A stretch of 39,608 nucleotides of DNA from a virus. The stretch spans positions 1-39,608 of IMG/VR virus record IMGVR_UViG_3300044641_001271. One strand, 5' to 3'. Below the pieces are notes generated by a model, which did no database searches, was not told the DNA's origin, and was given only the letters and a program-made list of their open reading frames with translations. Position 1 is the first letter of the stretch. Each line of letters starts with the position of its first letter. The translations under genes were made by a program, and so were the position numbers. This document shows, in pieces, positions 16,601 through 24,238 of this stretch.

Positions 16601-18427
16601 CAAGCCGCGGTTGTCTTTGCTAACCGACTAAAGCGCATTGCTTTTGAAACTGAAAACGCGCCTCTTCTTGCTCAAGATCAAGAATTAGTTGACTCACTTG
16701 CAGGACTCGTGGCTCCTCTTAAGGCTAAGGGAACAAGCAAGACGCCCTTTGGTCGCAGCCGCATCATGCTTGATGAATTAGCCGGAATAACCGGAACCGC
16801 TGATCACCTAAATATTGGAACTGCAAACCTAAGATTGGCTGATCTTGTAAGCAACGATTTGGGTCTTATCTTTAAGCGATATACCACCTCTGTTATGGGT
16901 GCTGTAAATGAGAAGCGTTTCTTAAATGCAATGAATGAGGCTGCAACTGCTAATGGGGTTAAGGGACCGATGGTAGATGGCGTTCAGCAGCCCTTTAAAA
17001 CACTCACTAGTATTGATGAAGTGATTGACTTGGCGAAAACCGTTGCGGGTCCTATTAATCCTAATCACGAAAGCGGGTTGCGCGAAGTCCTAAGTGCTAT
17101 GCGCTTTGAACCCCTGCACTCAGGTACAGCCGAATTTAGCGACAAGGCTAAGGGCATCCTGATGTCTTATGGTTACCTTGTAAAGGGTGGTCAGTTTGGT
17201 TTGGCTCAGTTGGGAGAAACCGCACGAGTTGTAGGTACTCTCGGTTTATTCAAAACCATCAGACAAATGCCTATCTTGCAAGAGATGGTCAACAATTGGT
17301 GGAACCTCGACCGTCCTACACAGAACTTTGCATCATGGATTGATTCATGGATGTCTCCTTCCACAGACCGTCTACGCCGTCAATTTATAAGTGTCGGTTT
17401 GGATATGAACGAACGGGAAACCAAGGGTATTCGTGGTGGGCTTGATATGGCAGCCAACCTGTTGGCAGACGTATCCGGTCTTGCTCCCCTGACAAGTTGG
17501 ACACAGCAATTAACGGCTGCTACAACCATGCAACACCTATGGGAAGTAGCCAACAGAGGAACAAGCCGCATGGACGCCGCTACTCTTAAGGGACTTGGTT
17601 TAACTTCTGACCAATATGAAACCCTAATTGCTTATGTAGGAACCAACGCTCAGACCAAGGCAGGGTTCTTGGGTGAACGTGTTGTAGGCATGGCGGCGAT
17701 GGATAAGGTAGAAATGGATCTACTGCGAGACATGGTAGATCGTGCTATTCGTACTCGTATTCAAGATATGCCAACCCGTGGTGACTTTGCTAAAAGCCTA
17801 TTTGGATTTTGGGGAAGCGCGGCAACGCAATTCAGATCCTTTAACTTGAAGGGCATCGATAACTTCCTCTTGCAGAATGTTGGGCGAGTACAGCAAGGTG
17901 GCGGTAAGCGTGTGGCTGCTGAAATCGGTTCTACTTTGTTGTTCTCCGGAATCATTGCCTATGGGCGAAACTACGCAGATTGGCGCTCTTACAAGAACAC
18001 CACAGATACGGAAAAGACCGAACAACTTGCATCTACTTTGACTGCCGGAGGTTTTGTCCGTGGAGCCGTAGCAGGACCTTCAGAATTCTTCTTAGGTATC
18101 ATGGGTGCTGACGCTGCATGGCAAGGTCTTGTAGATCCTGATCCACTCTTCTCACAGTATCGCTATAGCGGTCAGTCCACATTTGGTTTCCCTCTTGAGG
18201 ACACACTTAGGCGCACCTATGGCTTGAGCAAAGACCTCTATGGCGCTACGGTGGCTAAAGCAGCAGGGTCTCGCCTAAGTCGAGACTTTACACAACGCAC
18301 CTTGCACTCAGCCCGGTTGTCCTTGCTTGGACAGAATCTACCCGGTGTTAAACAGTTCTTAAACGTAGCAGAATCCGAAATTGCAGACTATTTCCGTCTA
18401 GCAGAAACCCAACCCCGCGACAGGTAA
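13658..18427 (+). CDS. Internal virion protein D (gp16-like ejection protein)
   Basis: This is the largest gene of the phage, 1589 residues against 1318 for T7 gp16. Its place between gp15 and the tail fibre is diagnostic. Hydrophobic Gly/Ala-rich segments (GKAVGMATDISAMMAIGAIA near 160; FNIALAGGISGVLGGAVFG near 258) could enter the inner membrane. Unlike T7 gp16, the N-terminus shows no lytic transglycosylase domain that I can recognise. The protein would form the inner part of the core and the inner-membrane stage of the DNA ejection channel (family knowledge). Confidence 0.9.
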   Translation: MADAIFGSPIFSLTPAEEARILNDEANQRQERTAWEKENDPAPFSSFVSGVRSSSVIGAGIYRGVQKALQSWDPSGSPDPLNIAKGRIDYNPATDPMSHGMDNNIDSITEDLRGIPFEEYPYVLTAASHADFKDRLDFVRTGLPEVQARMTGNVGLGKAVGMATDISAMMAIGAIAEPLALAGLGTRTNLAGKAVYEAGGYRLQPLAEAVTAAAETVGRTNLAFRYGALGIAEEAMFQAVKEGIDPNSNPDASEVLFNIALAGGISGVLGGAVFGRTFVRQNIQEAADDLRRMQVTDLPGGYTINVAPNWAFSSTANADGVMFARGFGTADELGVELHADWEKTGDMFIPGSRTVSNVPITSAGFRAGTVDIGGEITRFPPYQVATAGRFIPGGKGEVARKVFAATDFAKRLFHTISEPTDLLNILRNGTSMGKIKLNVVAEEGVIRLEFAANKLKGSVAGNVDRATYESSNIGLDITTNPRTLSKRLKGVTVKVSQINEDDLVTVRNALQNAGLKELPQVGDELRFIRPGSKVKQGKMIVRGASSTVKTIVKSLEDLGVPVDQELFKKVSRGVLAAEQSRLAGKAFNTRLWEEVTKEIGNPQHAQIISEALINRVLPRFSTVDRNVLSVASRENMITAIHKGFKSKMHLDPDNPKSLIFQVLEDIEKRGGVINREMVAGVIDDLRGIVQNPPKRLNKLGRKTIDTLGRRRAVVDIINKRIQNVPGSTPIDIPKNLLKKMSMRSMAPVTSGGTISAATGSPTFENVPRVTLRIPILSNFLNQAALAMQSENGMARYMGHISFNARRVHDGVQPTTIFEHGIQIVQSTLFHFSVAYRNGSTKFAMGVKGETVTDSPTLINTMLSRFGKRNKEISREFDERVSAVLRSGTPDAVEAVNETAEGARKLFQRMHNIAFEAGVSGFTNSAIVNYLPRLWRFERIRRLTGTEEGMNDLITLLQTSFENGGRKIVVDGVEQTIEGDVRQAAVVFANRLKRIAFETENAPLLAQDQELVDSLAGLVAPLKAKGTSKTPFGRSRIMLDELAGITGTADHLNIGTANLRLADLVSNDLGLIFKRYTTSVMGAVNEKRFLNAMNEAATANGVKGPMVDGVQQPFKTLTSIDEVIDLAKTVAGPINPNHESGLREVLSAMRFEPLHSGTAEFSDKAKGILMSYGYLVKGGQFGLAQLGETARVVGTLGLFKTIRQMPILQEMVNNWWNLDRPTQNFASWIDSWMSPSTDRLRRQFISVGLDMNERETKGIRGGLDMAANLLADVSGLAPLTSWTQQLTAATTMQHLWEVANRGTSRMDAATLKGLGLTSDQYETLIAYVGTNAQTKAGFLGERVVGMAAMDKVEMDLLRDMVDRAIRTRIQDMPTRGDFAKSLFGFWGSAATQFRSFNLKGIDNFLLQNVGRVQQGGGKRVAAEIGSTLLFSGIIAYGRNYADWRSYKNTTDTEKTEQLASTLTAGGFVRGAVAGPSEFFLGIMGADAAWQGLVDPDPLFSQYRYSGQSTFGFPLEDTLRRTYGLSKDLYGATVAKAAGSRLSRDFTQRTLHSARLSLLGQNLPGVKQFLNVAESEIADYFRLAETQPRDR

Positions 18428-18448
18428 TGAATCTAAGGAGAAACCAAC

Positions 18449-20347
18449 ATGGCAAACAGTTATAAACTATTTACAGGCAACGGCAGTCAAACTAACTTCA
18501 CTCTATCCGGGATTGACGGATGGGTAAGTACCGCCTTTCTAAAGGTGTATTTGAATGACGTGCTGCAAACGACAGGGTATTCCTTTATTACCATGTCTAC
18601 AGCACCTACGGTGCAATTTACTGTAGCCCCTGCTAACGGCGTAACTGTCCGTCTACAGCGCGAAACTGCACGGGTAAGCGGTAGTTTGGATCTTGCTTCT
18701 TTTCAATCGAACATCATTGACTTCAACGATGGTTCCGTACTGACTGCCGGAGATCTTGATAAGGCAGTACAGGGGCTTGTCCATGTAACACAAGAGGCAA
18801 ACGACAGCGGCTCAGGTGCTTTGGGTCTCAACGTAACACAGACTGCTTGGACTGCTGCAAACAAGAAGATTACTGAAATTACTGATGGAACAGCCGCTCA
18901 AGATGCGGTTACGGTAAACCAATTCAACCTAGCCACCCTCTTTGGTGGGTCTGCTATGCAGCCGGAGTTATGGTCAATTACGGCTACAGGTGTGGATACC
19001 TACACCCTTAGTCCCGCTCCTTCAGGACTCAACGAAGATCTGTTCTTTGTGACCATTGATGGCGTAGTGCAACCCCCTAGTTCCTATACCTTAACACCGA
19101 CTACGATTATCTTTAGTGCCGTTGTGGCTTCTCCTAAGTTGATCAGCATTCGTAATCTTGGAGTAGCGCGTAGTCTTGTTTCTAGCGTACAGACGGCGAT
19201 GATTGTTGATGGTAACGTCACAACCGCTAAAATTAATGATGCTGCCGTAACTACTGCAAAACTTGATACGAACAGCGTAACTACTGCAAAGATCACAGAT
19301 GCCAATGTGACTTATGCCAAGATTCAAAATGTAACTCCCGACAAACTACTTGGTCGAGTTACAGCAGGATCAGGAGTAGTCGAAGAAGTTACCTGTACGC
19401 CGTTGGCGCAGACCTTTCTTACTAAGACAAGCGAAGCAGATCAGCGCACAGCCCTTCAGTTGCAACCTCTTGCGCTTAAGACAACAGTAGGCACTACTGA
19501 TATTGACAATGCAAGTGTCACCTTTGCCAAGATGCAGGGGGTGGGCGCCAATGTGGTATTGGGAACGACTACCGCAGGAACAATTGGAACGCTGCCGAAC
19601 AGTACCTTTGGTCTATCGTTGTTAAACACCGCAAGTGCTACAACGGCAAAATCTACTTTAGGTGTTACTCCTACTGTTGAAGTAAGAAACTATAACACCG
19701 CTTCAAATACAGTTGTAAACCACATAGAAGTAAATCTTTCAAATGCCGGAACTTACGGTGAACTTAATAAAGAATTTGTAATTATTTGTAATTTTACAAC
19801 AACAGGTTCAAGTCCAACTACCGCAGGGCAAGACTTATTCTTCTCAAATATAGACACCGGAGCAGTATGGCGTGTTTCTTATAATCTTTTAAAAATACAA
19901 AACACAGCCTCTAGTCAGGTTCCTAAACCACAAGTAAGCACCACCGTATTTGAAACACTTTATAGGGGTGCCTCTAATAGTTCGAGTGTTCCTATTTCAG
20001 GCTATATCACTCTTTTGCCTGTTCCTCATGTAACAGACGAACCTCTAGAAACCCAAGTCTATACCGGAGATGGTACTGACAATACGTTTGACACCTCCGC
20101 ATTCCTTGGGAGTGGCACTAACAGCGTAGATGTTGACGATTTCCTTGTAACTCTAAATAATGTAGTGCAACCCCCATCAGCGTATACCATTAACTCGTCT
20201 TCAAGAGCCCTATCTTTTGTAGCCGGGGCTCCGGCTGTCGGAGTTGCTATTCTAATTAGAACTCTGAAATCCTACCGTTCTAATACCTTTACTGTGAATA
20301 GCAATTACACCTATACAAACATCATTACTGTTGAACGCATCTATTAA
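18449..20347 (+). CDS. Tail fibre protein (gp17-like N-terminus)
   Basis: AAGGAG precedes the ATG. Residues 1-75 (SYKLFTGNGSQTNFTLSG, VYLNDVLQTTGYSF, APANGVTVRLQRET) form the T7 gp17-type virion-binding domain. Parts of this beta fold recur at about residues 172-236 (VTIDGVVQPPSSYTL) and 536-610 (VTLNNVVQPPSAYTI). Residues 256-293 hold several short TAKI-type repeats, as seen in other trimeric fibre shafts. Residues about 411-530 come from strikingly AT-rich DNA, some lines under 30% GC, and may be an exchanged receptor-binding module. Host recognition is the inferred role. Confidence 0.9.
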   Translation: MANSYKLFTGNGSQTNFTLSGIDGWVSTAFLKVYLNDVLQTTGYSFITMSTAPTVQFTVAPANGVTVRLQRETARVSGSLDLASFQSNIIDFNDGSVLTAGDLDKAVQGLVHVTQEANDSGSGALGLNVTQTAWTAANKKITEITDGTAAQDAVTVNQFNLATLFGGSAMQPELWSITATGVDTYTLSPAPSGLNEDLFFVTIDGVVQPPSSYTLTPTTIIFSAVVASPKLISIRNLGVARSLVSSVQTAMIVDGNVTTAKINDAAVTTAKLDTNSVTTAKITDANVTYAKIQNVTPDKLLGRVTAGSGVVEEVTCTPLAQTFLTKTSEADQRTALQLQPLALKTTVGTTDIDNASVTFAKMQGVGANVVLGTTTAGTIGTLPNSTFGLSLLNTASATTAKSTLGVTPTVEVRNYNTASNTVVNHIEVNLSNAGTYGELNKEFVIICNFTTTGSSPTTAGQDLFFSNIDTGAVWRVSYNLLKIQNTASSQVPKPQVSTTVFETLYRGASNSSSVPISGYITLLPVPHVTDEPLETQVYTGDGTDNTFDTSAFLGSGTNSVDVDDFLVTLNNVVQPPSAYTINSSSRALSFVAGAPAVGVAILIRTLKSYRSNTFTVNSNYTYTNIITVERIY

Positions 20348-20358
20348 AAAGATCTACC

Positions 20359-20577
20359 ATGCATACCGAAGCCGAACTAATGTTAGCGGTTGGCAGACTT
20401 GAAGGCAAAGTAGATGCTATTCTACAAATGCAAAGGCTGCATGAGGAGCAGATCAAGAATCACGAGGAGCGTCTACGCGAACTTGAGCATTCAAGATCTT
20501 TTACAATGGGCATGGCAGCCGCAGTAGGCGCCGGAGTTTCGGTAGGGCTCAATTTAGCAATTAAGGCTTTCACATGA
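20359..20577 (+). CDS. XhlA-like holin or lysis protein, 72 aa
   Basis: The first 50 residues are a charged amphipathic helix (LEGKVDAILQMQRLHEEQIK and HEERLRELEHSR), and the last 20 are one hydrophobic segment (MGMAAAVGAGVSVGLNLAI). This coiled-coil plus C-terminal anchor is the layout of XhlA/hemolysin-type phage proteins. It lies between the tail fibre and small terminase genes, where T7 has its holin gene 17.5. Together with the 64-residue protein at 4528 this gives two holin candidates. The stop overlaps the next start (ATGA). Confidence 0.75.
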   Translation: MHTEAELMLAVGRLEGKVDAILQMQRLHEEQIKNHEERLRELEHSRSFTMGMAAAVGAGVSVGLNLAIKAFT

Positions 20578-20780
20578 ATAAACACACGCTAGAACAAATT
20601 CACTCTGCTCTTGCAGAAGAGTTGCTCCGAAAGATCATGGACGGCTCTGCTAGTTCTTCCGAACTGAATGTAGCCCGTCAATTCCTAAAAGACAACAGCA
20701 TTGATTGTGTGGTTGACGCAAGCATTCCCATGCTGAACCTTGCGAAGATTATGCCGTTTGATGAAGAAGAGGCTGCGTGA
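20574..20780 (+). CDS. Terminase small subunit (DNA maturase A)
   Basis: The 68-residue protein has LEQIHSALAEELLRKIMDGS followed by SSSELNVARQFLKDNSIDCV, the compact helical pattern of T7-like small terminases (T7 gp18 has 89). It would recognise concatemer DNA and bring it to the large subunit. It is coupled by 4-base overlaps both to the holin-like gene before it and to the large terminase after it. Confidence 0.88.
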   Translation: MNKHTLEQIHSALAEELLRKIMDGSASSSELNVARQFLKDNSIDCVVDASIPMLNLAKIMPFDEEEAA

Positions 20781-22435
20781 GTGAACTTGAACGCAAACTA
20801 AAGGACTTTAGGAACTTTGTGTTCCTTTCTTGGGATCATTTGGGGCTGCCTGAGCCCACTCCCATCCAACTAGACATTGCCTCGTATCTCCAAAAGGGAG
20901 ACCGTAGGCGGGTCGTACAAGCCTTCCGTGGGGTAGGCAAGAGTTGGCTCACTAGTGCCTATGTGGTCTTTCGTCTCCTGCACGACCCTCGGTTGAACGT
21001 CTTGGTGGTCTCGGCGTCTAAACAACGTGCTGATGATTTCAGTACGTTTACGCTGCGGCTGATCAACGAACTGCCCCTGTGTCAGCATCTGAAGCCCCGT
21101 GAGGATCAGCGCAACTCCAAGATTGCGTTCGATGTGGGTCCTGCTCCTGCCTCTCAGGCTCCAAGTGTGGTATCTAAGGGAATCACAAGTCAGATTACGG
21201 GTAGCCGCGCTGACTTGATCATTGCGGACGATGTGGAAAGTTTAAATAACTCCGCTACATTCGCAATGCGTGAGAAGTTGCACACATCTATTGCCGAATT
21301 TGAAGCCGTTCTCAAACCCGGAGGGGAGGTGATCTTTCTCGGTACGCCGCAGACGGAGCAGTCGATCTACCACAGTCTGCATGAGAAGGGCTATAGCACC
21401 CGCATTTGGTGTGCTAGATACCCTGACGAACGCCTGAGAACGGCTTTTGGTGAGAAGTTGGCTTTGACCCTGAGGAATGGTGTGGAAGGCGAGGCTACGG
21501 ATCCTAGACGCTTTAACAACATTGACCTCATGGAGCGCGAAGCCTCCTATGGACGCACAGGCTTTGCCTTGCAGTTCATGCTCGACAGCACCCTGAGTGA
21601 CGCAGACCGTTATCCACTTAAATTGTCGGATCTCACGGTACTTGGATTAAATCCGGAGTGTGCGCCTGAGGGTGTTGTTTGGGCAACCAATAGCAACAAC
21701 ATCGTCAAAGACATTCCCTGTGTTGGTTTTAATGGTGACCGATACTACGGACCGATGGATATCCTAGGCAAGTGGATTCCCTACGAGGGCGGGATTATGG
21801 CTATCGACCCAAGTGGTCGTGGCGATAACGAAACCGCATATGCCGTGGTCAAGATGTTGAATGGCTTCTTGTACGTCACGGCTGCCGGAGGAGTCAAGGG
21901 TGGCTACAGCGAGGAGACCCTGTCTAAACTCGTGAACATAGCCAAGAATCAGAAGGTCAACAAGATTATTATCGAATCCAATTTCGGTGATGGTATGTTC
22001 ACAGAACTGCTGAAGCCCTATCTTGTGAAGATTTATCCCTGCTCAGTCGAAGAAGTGCGCCACAATATCCAAAAGGAAAGGCGCATTATTGACGTTCTAG
22101 AGCCTGTGATGAATCAGCACCGCTTGGTTATTGACGCAGGGGTCATCCGGGATGACTACGAGTCCACCAAGCAGTACGCCTCAGAGAAGTCCTTGCAGTA
22201 CAGCCTGATGTGGCAGATGTCCCGCATTACCCGCGCTAAGGGCGCCTTGGCTTACGACGATAGAATCGATGTCTTGTCGATGGCTGTCTCCTCGTGGGTA
22301 GAGCAGATGGGGCAGGATGTCCACCGCAAAATGCTAAATCACGCTGAAGATGCATTCCAAAAAGAAATTGACCGCTTTGTAGACAACGCTTTAGGTAGAA
22401 AGGCAAGGGATCAGGACTCATGGATCAACATCTAG
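20777..22435 (+). CDS. Terminase large subunit (DNA maturase B, gp19-like)
   Basis: The GTG start overlaps the small subunit stop (GTGA). At 552 residues it is near T7 gp19 (586). The ATPase half shows Walker A FRGVGKSW (K55) and Walker B DLIIADDVE (D151, D152). The nuclease half shows AIDPSGRGDNETAYAVV (D344) as first metal-binding acid, and AYDDRIDVLSMAV near the end as the last. It packages DNA into the procapsid and cuts the concatemer. TerL-based trees would be a good way to place this phage. Confidence 0.96.
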   Translation: MSELERKLKDFRNFVFLSWDHLGLPEPTPIQLDIASYLQKGDRRRVVQAFRGVGKSWLTSAYVVFRLLHDPRLNVLVVSASKQRADDFSTFTLRLINELPLCQHLKPREDQRNSKIAFDVGPAPASQAPSVVSKGITSQITGSRADLIIADDVESLNNSATFAMREKLHTSIAEFEAVLKPGGEVIFLGTPQTEQSIYHSLHEKGYSTRIWCARYPDERLRTAFGEKLALTLRNGVEGEATDPRRFNNIDLMEREASYGRTGFALQFMLDSTLSDADRYPLKLSDLTVLGLNPECAPEGVVWATNSNNIVKDIPCVGFNGDRYYGPMDILGKWIPYEGGIMAIDPSGRGDNETAYAVVKMLNGFLYVTAAGGVKGGYSEETLSKLVNIAKNQKVNKIIIESNFGDGMFTELLKPYLVKIYPCSVEEVRHNIQKERRIIDVLEPVMNQHRLVIDAGVIRDDYESTKQYASEKSLQYSLMWQMSRITRAKGALAYDDRIDVLSMAVSSWVEQMGQDVHRKMLNHAEDAFQKEIDRFVDNALGRKARDQDSWINI

Positions 22436-22593
22436 TCGCTAAAGCCTGTGCTGCGGTTTGCAAATACGAACAGCATCTAAGGAGTGATGAGGCTCTTGTT
22501 GCGTCTAAAGCCTTGGCTAAGGCAATGCGCGAACTGAAAGAGGAACTTCCTCCAAAGATCTTAATTCAGTTTCGGAGTACAAATGCCAAGTAA
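22420..22593 (+). CDS. Small hypothetical protein, 57 aa
   Basis: ATG 22420 overlaps the end of the terminase gene by 16 bases. It opens a 57-codon frame that ends at 22593 inside the next gene. The product is helical and charged (KYEQHLRSDEALVASKALAKAMRELKEEL split over two helices). A GGGATCAGGA stretch upstream could serve as SD. The frame fills a gap that would otherwise be noncoding in this dense genome, which supports it. No family is recognised. Confidence 0.6.
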   Translation: MDQHLVAKACAAVCKYEQHLRSDEALVASKALAKAMRELKEELPPKILIQFRSTNAK

Positions 22594-22816
22594 GAAGAAG
22601 CCCAATTTGTCAGTAGGTCGCGGCGAGAAGTTATCCATCCCCAAGGGAGCCGGGTTAACTGCTAAGGGACGCGCTAAGTACAATCGTGAAACAGGAAGTA
22701 ATCTTAAAGCCCCCACAAAGGACAAGGACAACCCAAGGCACAAGTCATTCTGTGCGCGTAGTAGTTCTTGGAAGGGCGAACGCGGCTTGGCTGCAAGAAA
22801 GCGATGGGACTGCTAA
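22583..22816 (+). CDS. DUF6321-like small basic protein
   Basis: The 77-residue, Lys/Arg-rich protein contains LTAKGRAKYNRETGSNLKAP, then RHKSFCARSSSW and the C-terminal RKRWDC. This chain of phrases is the one I know from DUF6321 proteins, found in phages and bacteria without known function. The basic charge and paired cysteines would suit nucleic acid binding, but that is inference. GGAG lies upstream of the ATG. It overlaps both neighbours. Confidence 0.75.
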   Translation: MPSKKKPNLSVGRGEKLSIPKGAGLTAKGRAKYNRETGSNLKAPTKDKDNPRHKSFCARSSSWKGERGLAARKRWDC

Positions 22817-23043
22817 TGGCTAAACCTAGAGATTATAAAGACGAGTACGCTAAGTTCCAAAGCAGCCCCTCCTCAAAGAAGGATCGTGCTTCTCGGAACA
22901 AGATGCGGCGTCTTATGATCAAAAAGGGAGCCGTCAGTAAAGGTGATAACAAAGACATTGACCATAAGAATGGCAACCCAAAAGACAATCGTATGTCTAA
23001 TCTCAGAATTGTGCATCGGTCCGTGAACCGTGCAAAACATTAA
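22816..23043 (+). CDS. HNH endonuclease, small
   Basis: ATG 22816 overlaps the previous TAA by one base (TAATG) and gives a 75-residue protein; ATG 22804 is an alternative. The N-terminus is MAKPRDYKDEYAKFQ, followed by a basic helix. The HNH core is KDIDHKNGNPKDNRMSNLRIV, with His in DIDHK, the Asn-rich loop, and the final RSVNRAKH. Small HNH nucleases next to the terminase are common in tailed phages and can help concatemer cutting; others are homing enzymes. The neighbour position suggests the former. Confidence 0.85.
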   Translation: MAKPRDYKDEYAKFQSSPSSKKDRASRNKMRRLMIKKGAVSKGDNKDIDHKNGNPKDNRMSNLRIVHRSVNRAKH

Positions 23044-23064
23044 ATCTTTTTAAGGAATTTACAC

Positions 23065-23313
23065 ATGGCAAAGGGCGGAACTCCTCCGGTTGATCCTACT
23101 GTTAATAAGCAGGTTGTTACTAATACCAAGTCTTCAAGTCAAAAGAAAGGCAACCTGTCCCTAGCACCTATGGTTGCTCGTGGCATGGCTCCAATGGCGT
23201 CGGGCAAGGCTATGGATGGCAAGGCAAAGACCGTTAACTCGCCTCCACAGAACCTTCAGAATCCCCTTACGGCGTTGTTTGGTGATCGTATGAAGACCCG
23301 CAAGCCTAAGTAA
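23065..23313 (+). CDS. Hypothetical protein of a tandem small-protein family, copy 1
   Basis: AAGGAATTT precedes the ATG. The 82-residue protein is disordered in appearance, with many Lys, Pro, Met and Ser residues. Its C-terminus QNPLTALFGDRMKTRKPK matches the C-terminus of the next protein (HNPLKDLFGDRIKNRKKK), and LAPMVARG resembles NAPMVRKD there. The two are therefore tandem paralogues. They lie between the terminase and the early region, where T7 encodes small late proteins. Function unknown. Confidence 0.7.
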   Translation: MAKGGTPPVDPTVNKQVVTNTKSSSQKKGNLSLAPMVARGMAPMASGKAMDGKAKTVNSPPQNLQNPLTALFGDRMKTRKPK

Positions 23314-23322
23314 GGAAAACAC

Positions 23323-23502
23323 ATGACCCCTCCTCCACCACCAACACCACCCGCGCCTAAACCCCATACAAGTACCGAACACAACATTAGGCAACACTTG
23401 GGTAACGCCCCTATGGTTCGCAAGGACACGGGTTTGCAGGATGTTCATAATCCTCTTAAGGACTTGTTCGGAGACCGGATTAAAAATCGCAAGAAGAAGT
23501 AA
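23323..23502 (+). CDS. Hypothetical protein of a tandem small-protein family, copy 2
   Basis: The 59-residue frame starts at ATG 23323 with AAGGAAAAC upstream. The N-terminus is a proline run (MTPPPPPTPPAPKP). The last 18 residues share 11 identities with the end of the upstream protein, including NPL, LFGDR and the basic tail. A conserved LFGDR plus basic end with a variable N-terminus suggests that the C-terminus is the functional tag, for example for binding a capsid or polymerase partner. That is a hypothesis. Confidence 0.7.
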   Translation: MTPPPPPTPPAPKPHTSTEHNIRQHLGNAPMVRKDTGLQDVHNPLKDLFGDRIKNRKKK

Positions 23503-23513
23503 GAGGATTTACT

Positions 23514-23870
23514 ATGGCAGATGAAGGTCCAACAGCAGGTGACGGCTTTGACACCATTAGTAAATTAAATCGCTTTGGAGCGAATAATCCTCAGGGATCG
23601 GCAGCGCATAGAGCGCAACAGGGTTCAAAGAAAAAGAACCAACTGATGATGATGCTGTTGCAGATGATGATGATGGAAGATGAGGAGCCTGAAGACCGGG
23701 CAACAGAGACTTATCAGGAACAACTTGCAGGGGACAAGGAATCTAACCTGACTCCCGCCCTTGCTAATAACCCGGCTACTGCTCTTATGGGTCCTCAGAA
23801 GCCCAAGGAAGAGCCTAAGGATGACTTTAAGAATATGCTCTTGGCTTTGCTGCTTAAATCCCAAGGATAA
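23514..23870 (+). CDS. Met-rich acidic hypothetical protein, 118 aa
   Basis: AGAGGATTTACT precedes the ATG. The protein has a methionine/leucine helix (QLMMMLLQMMMMEDEE) flanked by basic KKK and acidic EDEEPED stretches, and a second hydrophobic helix NMLLALLLKS at the very end. NNPATALMG near residue 85 recalls the QNPLTALFG motif of the protein two genes upstream, so it could be a third, diverged member. Two Met/Leu helices could bind membranes or proteins. Function unknown. Confidence 0.65.
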   Translation: MADEGPTAGDGFDTISKLNRFGANNPQGSAAHRAQQGSKKKNQLMMMLLQMMMMEDEEPEDRATETYQEQLAGDKESNLTPALANNPATALMGPQKPKEEPKDDFKNMLLALLLKSQG

Positions 23871-23875
23871 ATCCA

Positions 23876-24238
23876 ATGGTTATCAAGTGGTACCCTTACA
23901 GTATACCTGTGATTACCACAAAGATGGCTAAGAATGAGTTTGGGGAGTTCTTATTCTTCCCTAGTCCTAGGATCTTAGTATCAGAAGACATCCAAGGTAG
24001 TATACTTTCTAGTACTCTCTTACATGAAATACTAGAAATGATTAACGAAGTACATGATTTAGGACTAACTGAGTCAAAGATAAGGACTCTAGAAGTATCC
24101 CTTAGCCAAATCATGGGGGAGAACCCTGATCTGTGTGTCTTTCCCAAGAAGCCGCCAGAATGCCCTCAGGGCGATTCAGGAGACGAAGACGGGTCTCGAC
24201 TGCCTTTGAGTCCACGGAGCGATCCTGAGGCATCTTAG
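23876..24238 (+). CDS. Hypothetical protein with HEILE motif, 120 aa
   Basis: The central part SSTLLHEILEMINEVHDLGL, followed by TESKIRTLEVSLSQIMGENP, resembles a phage family with a HE-x-x-(H/E) helix and a downstream conserved Leu-Glu helix, loosely like minimal zinc-peptidase folds. The second zinc-binding His of a classical HExxH is Glu here, so catalysis is doubtful. The C-terminal 30 residues are disordered and Pro/Asp/Ser-rich. The gene is the last before the 420-base gap that probably holds the genome ends. It contains a 9-bp inverted repeat with early-motif arms at 24006-24038. Confidence 0.6.
   Translation: MVIKWYPYSIPVITTKMAKNEFGEFLFFPSPRILVSEDIQGSILSSTLLHEILEMINEVHDLGLTESKIRTLEVSLSQIMGENPDLCVFPKKPPECPQGDSGDEDGSRLPLSPRSDPEAS
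24006..24038. repeat. Inverted repeat with CTAG-type arms
   Basis: TTTCTAGTA and TACTAGAAA form a perfect 9-bp inverted repeat around a 15-base loop inside the 23876-24238 gene. The arms hold the same TTCTAGT/ACTAGAA halves as the early-region motif, but 15 bases apart. Confidence 0.4.

Noticed and set aside
22429-22443. Near-match ATCTAGTCGCTAAAG at the terminase end
   Set aside because: It matches only 11 of 15 bases, loses the symmetry, and lies inside two overlapping coding frames; probably chance.
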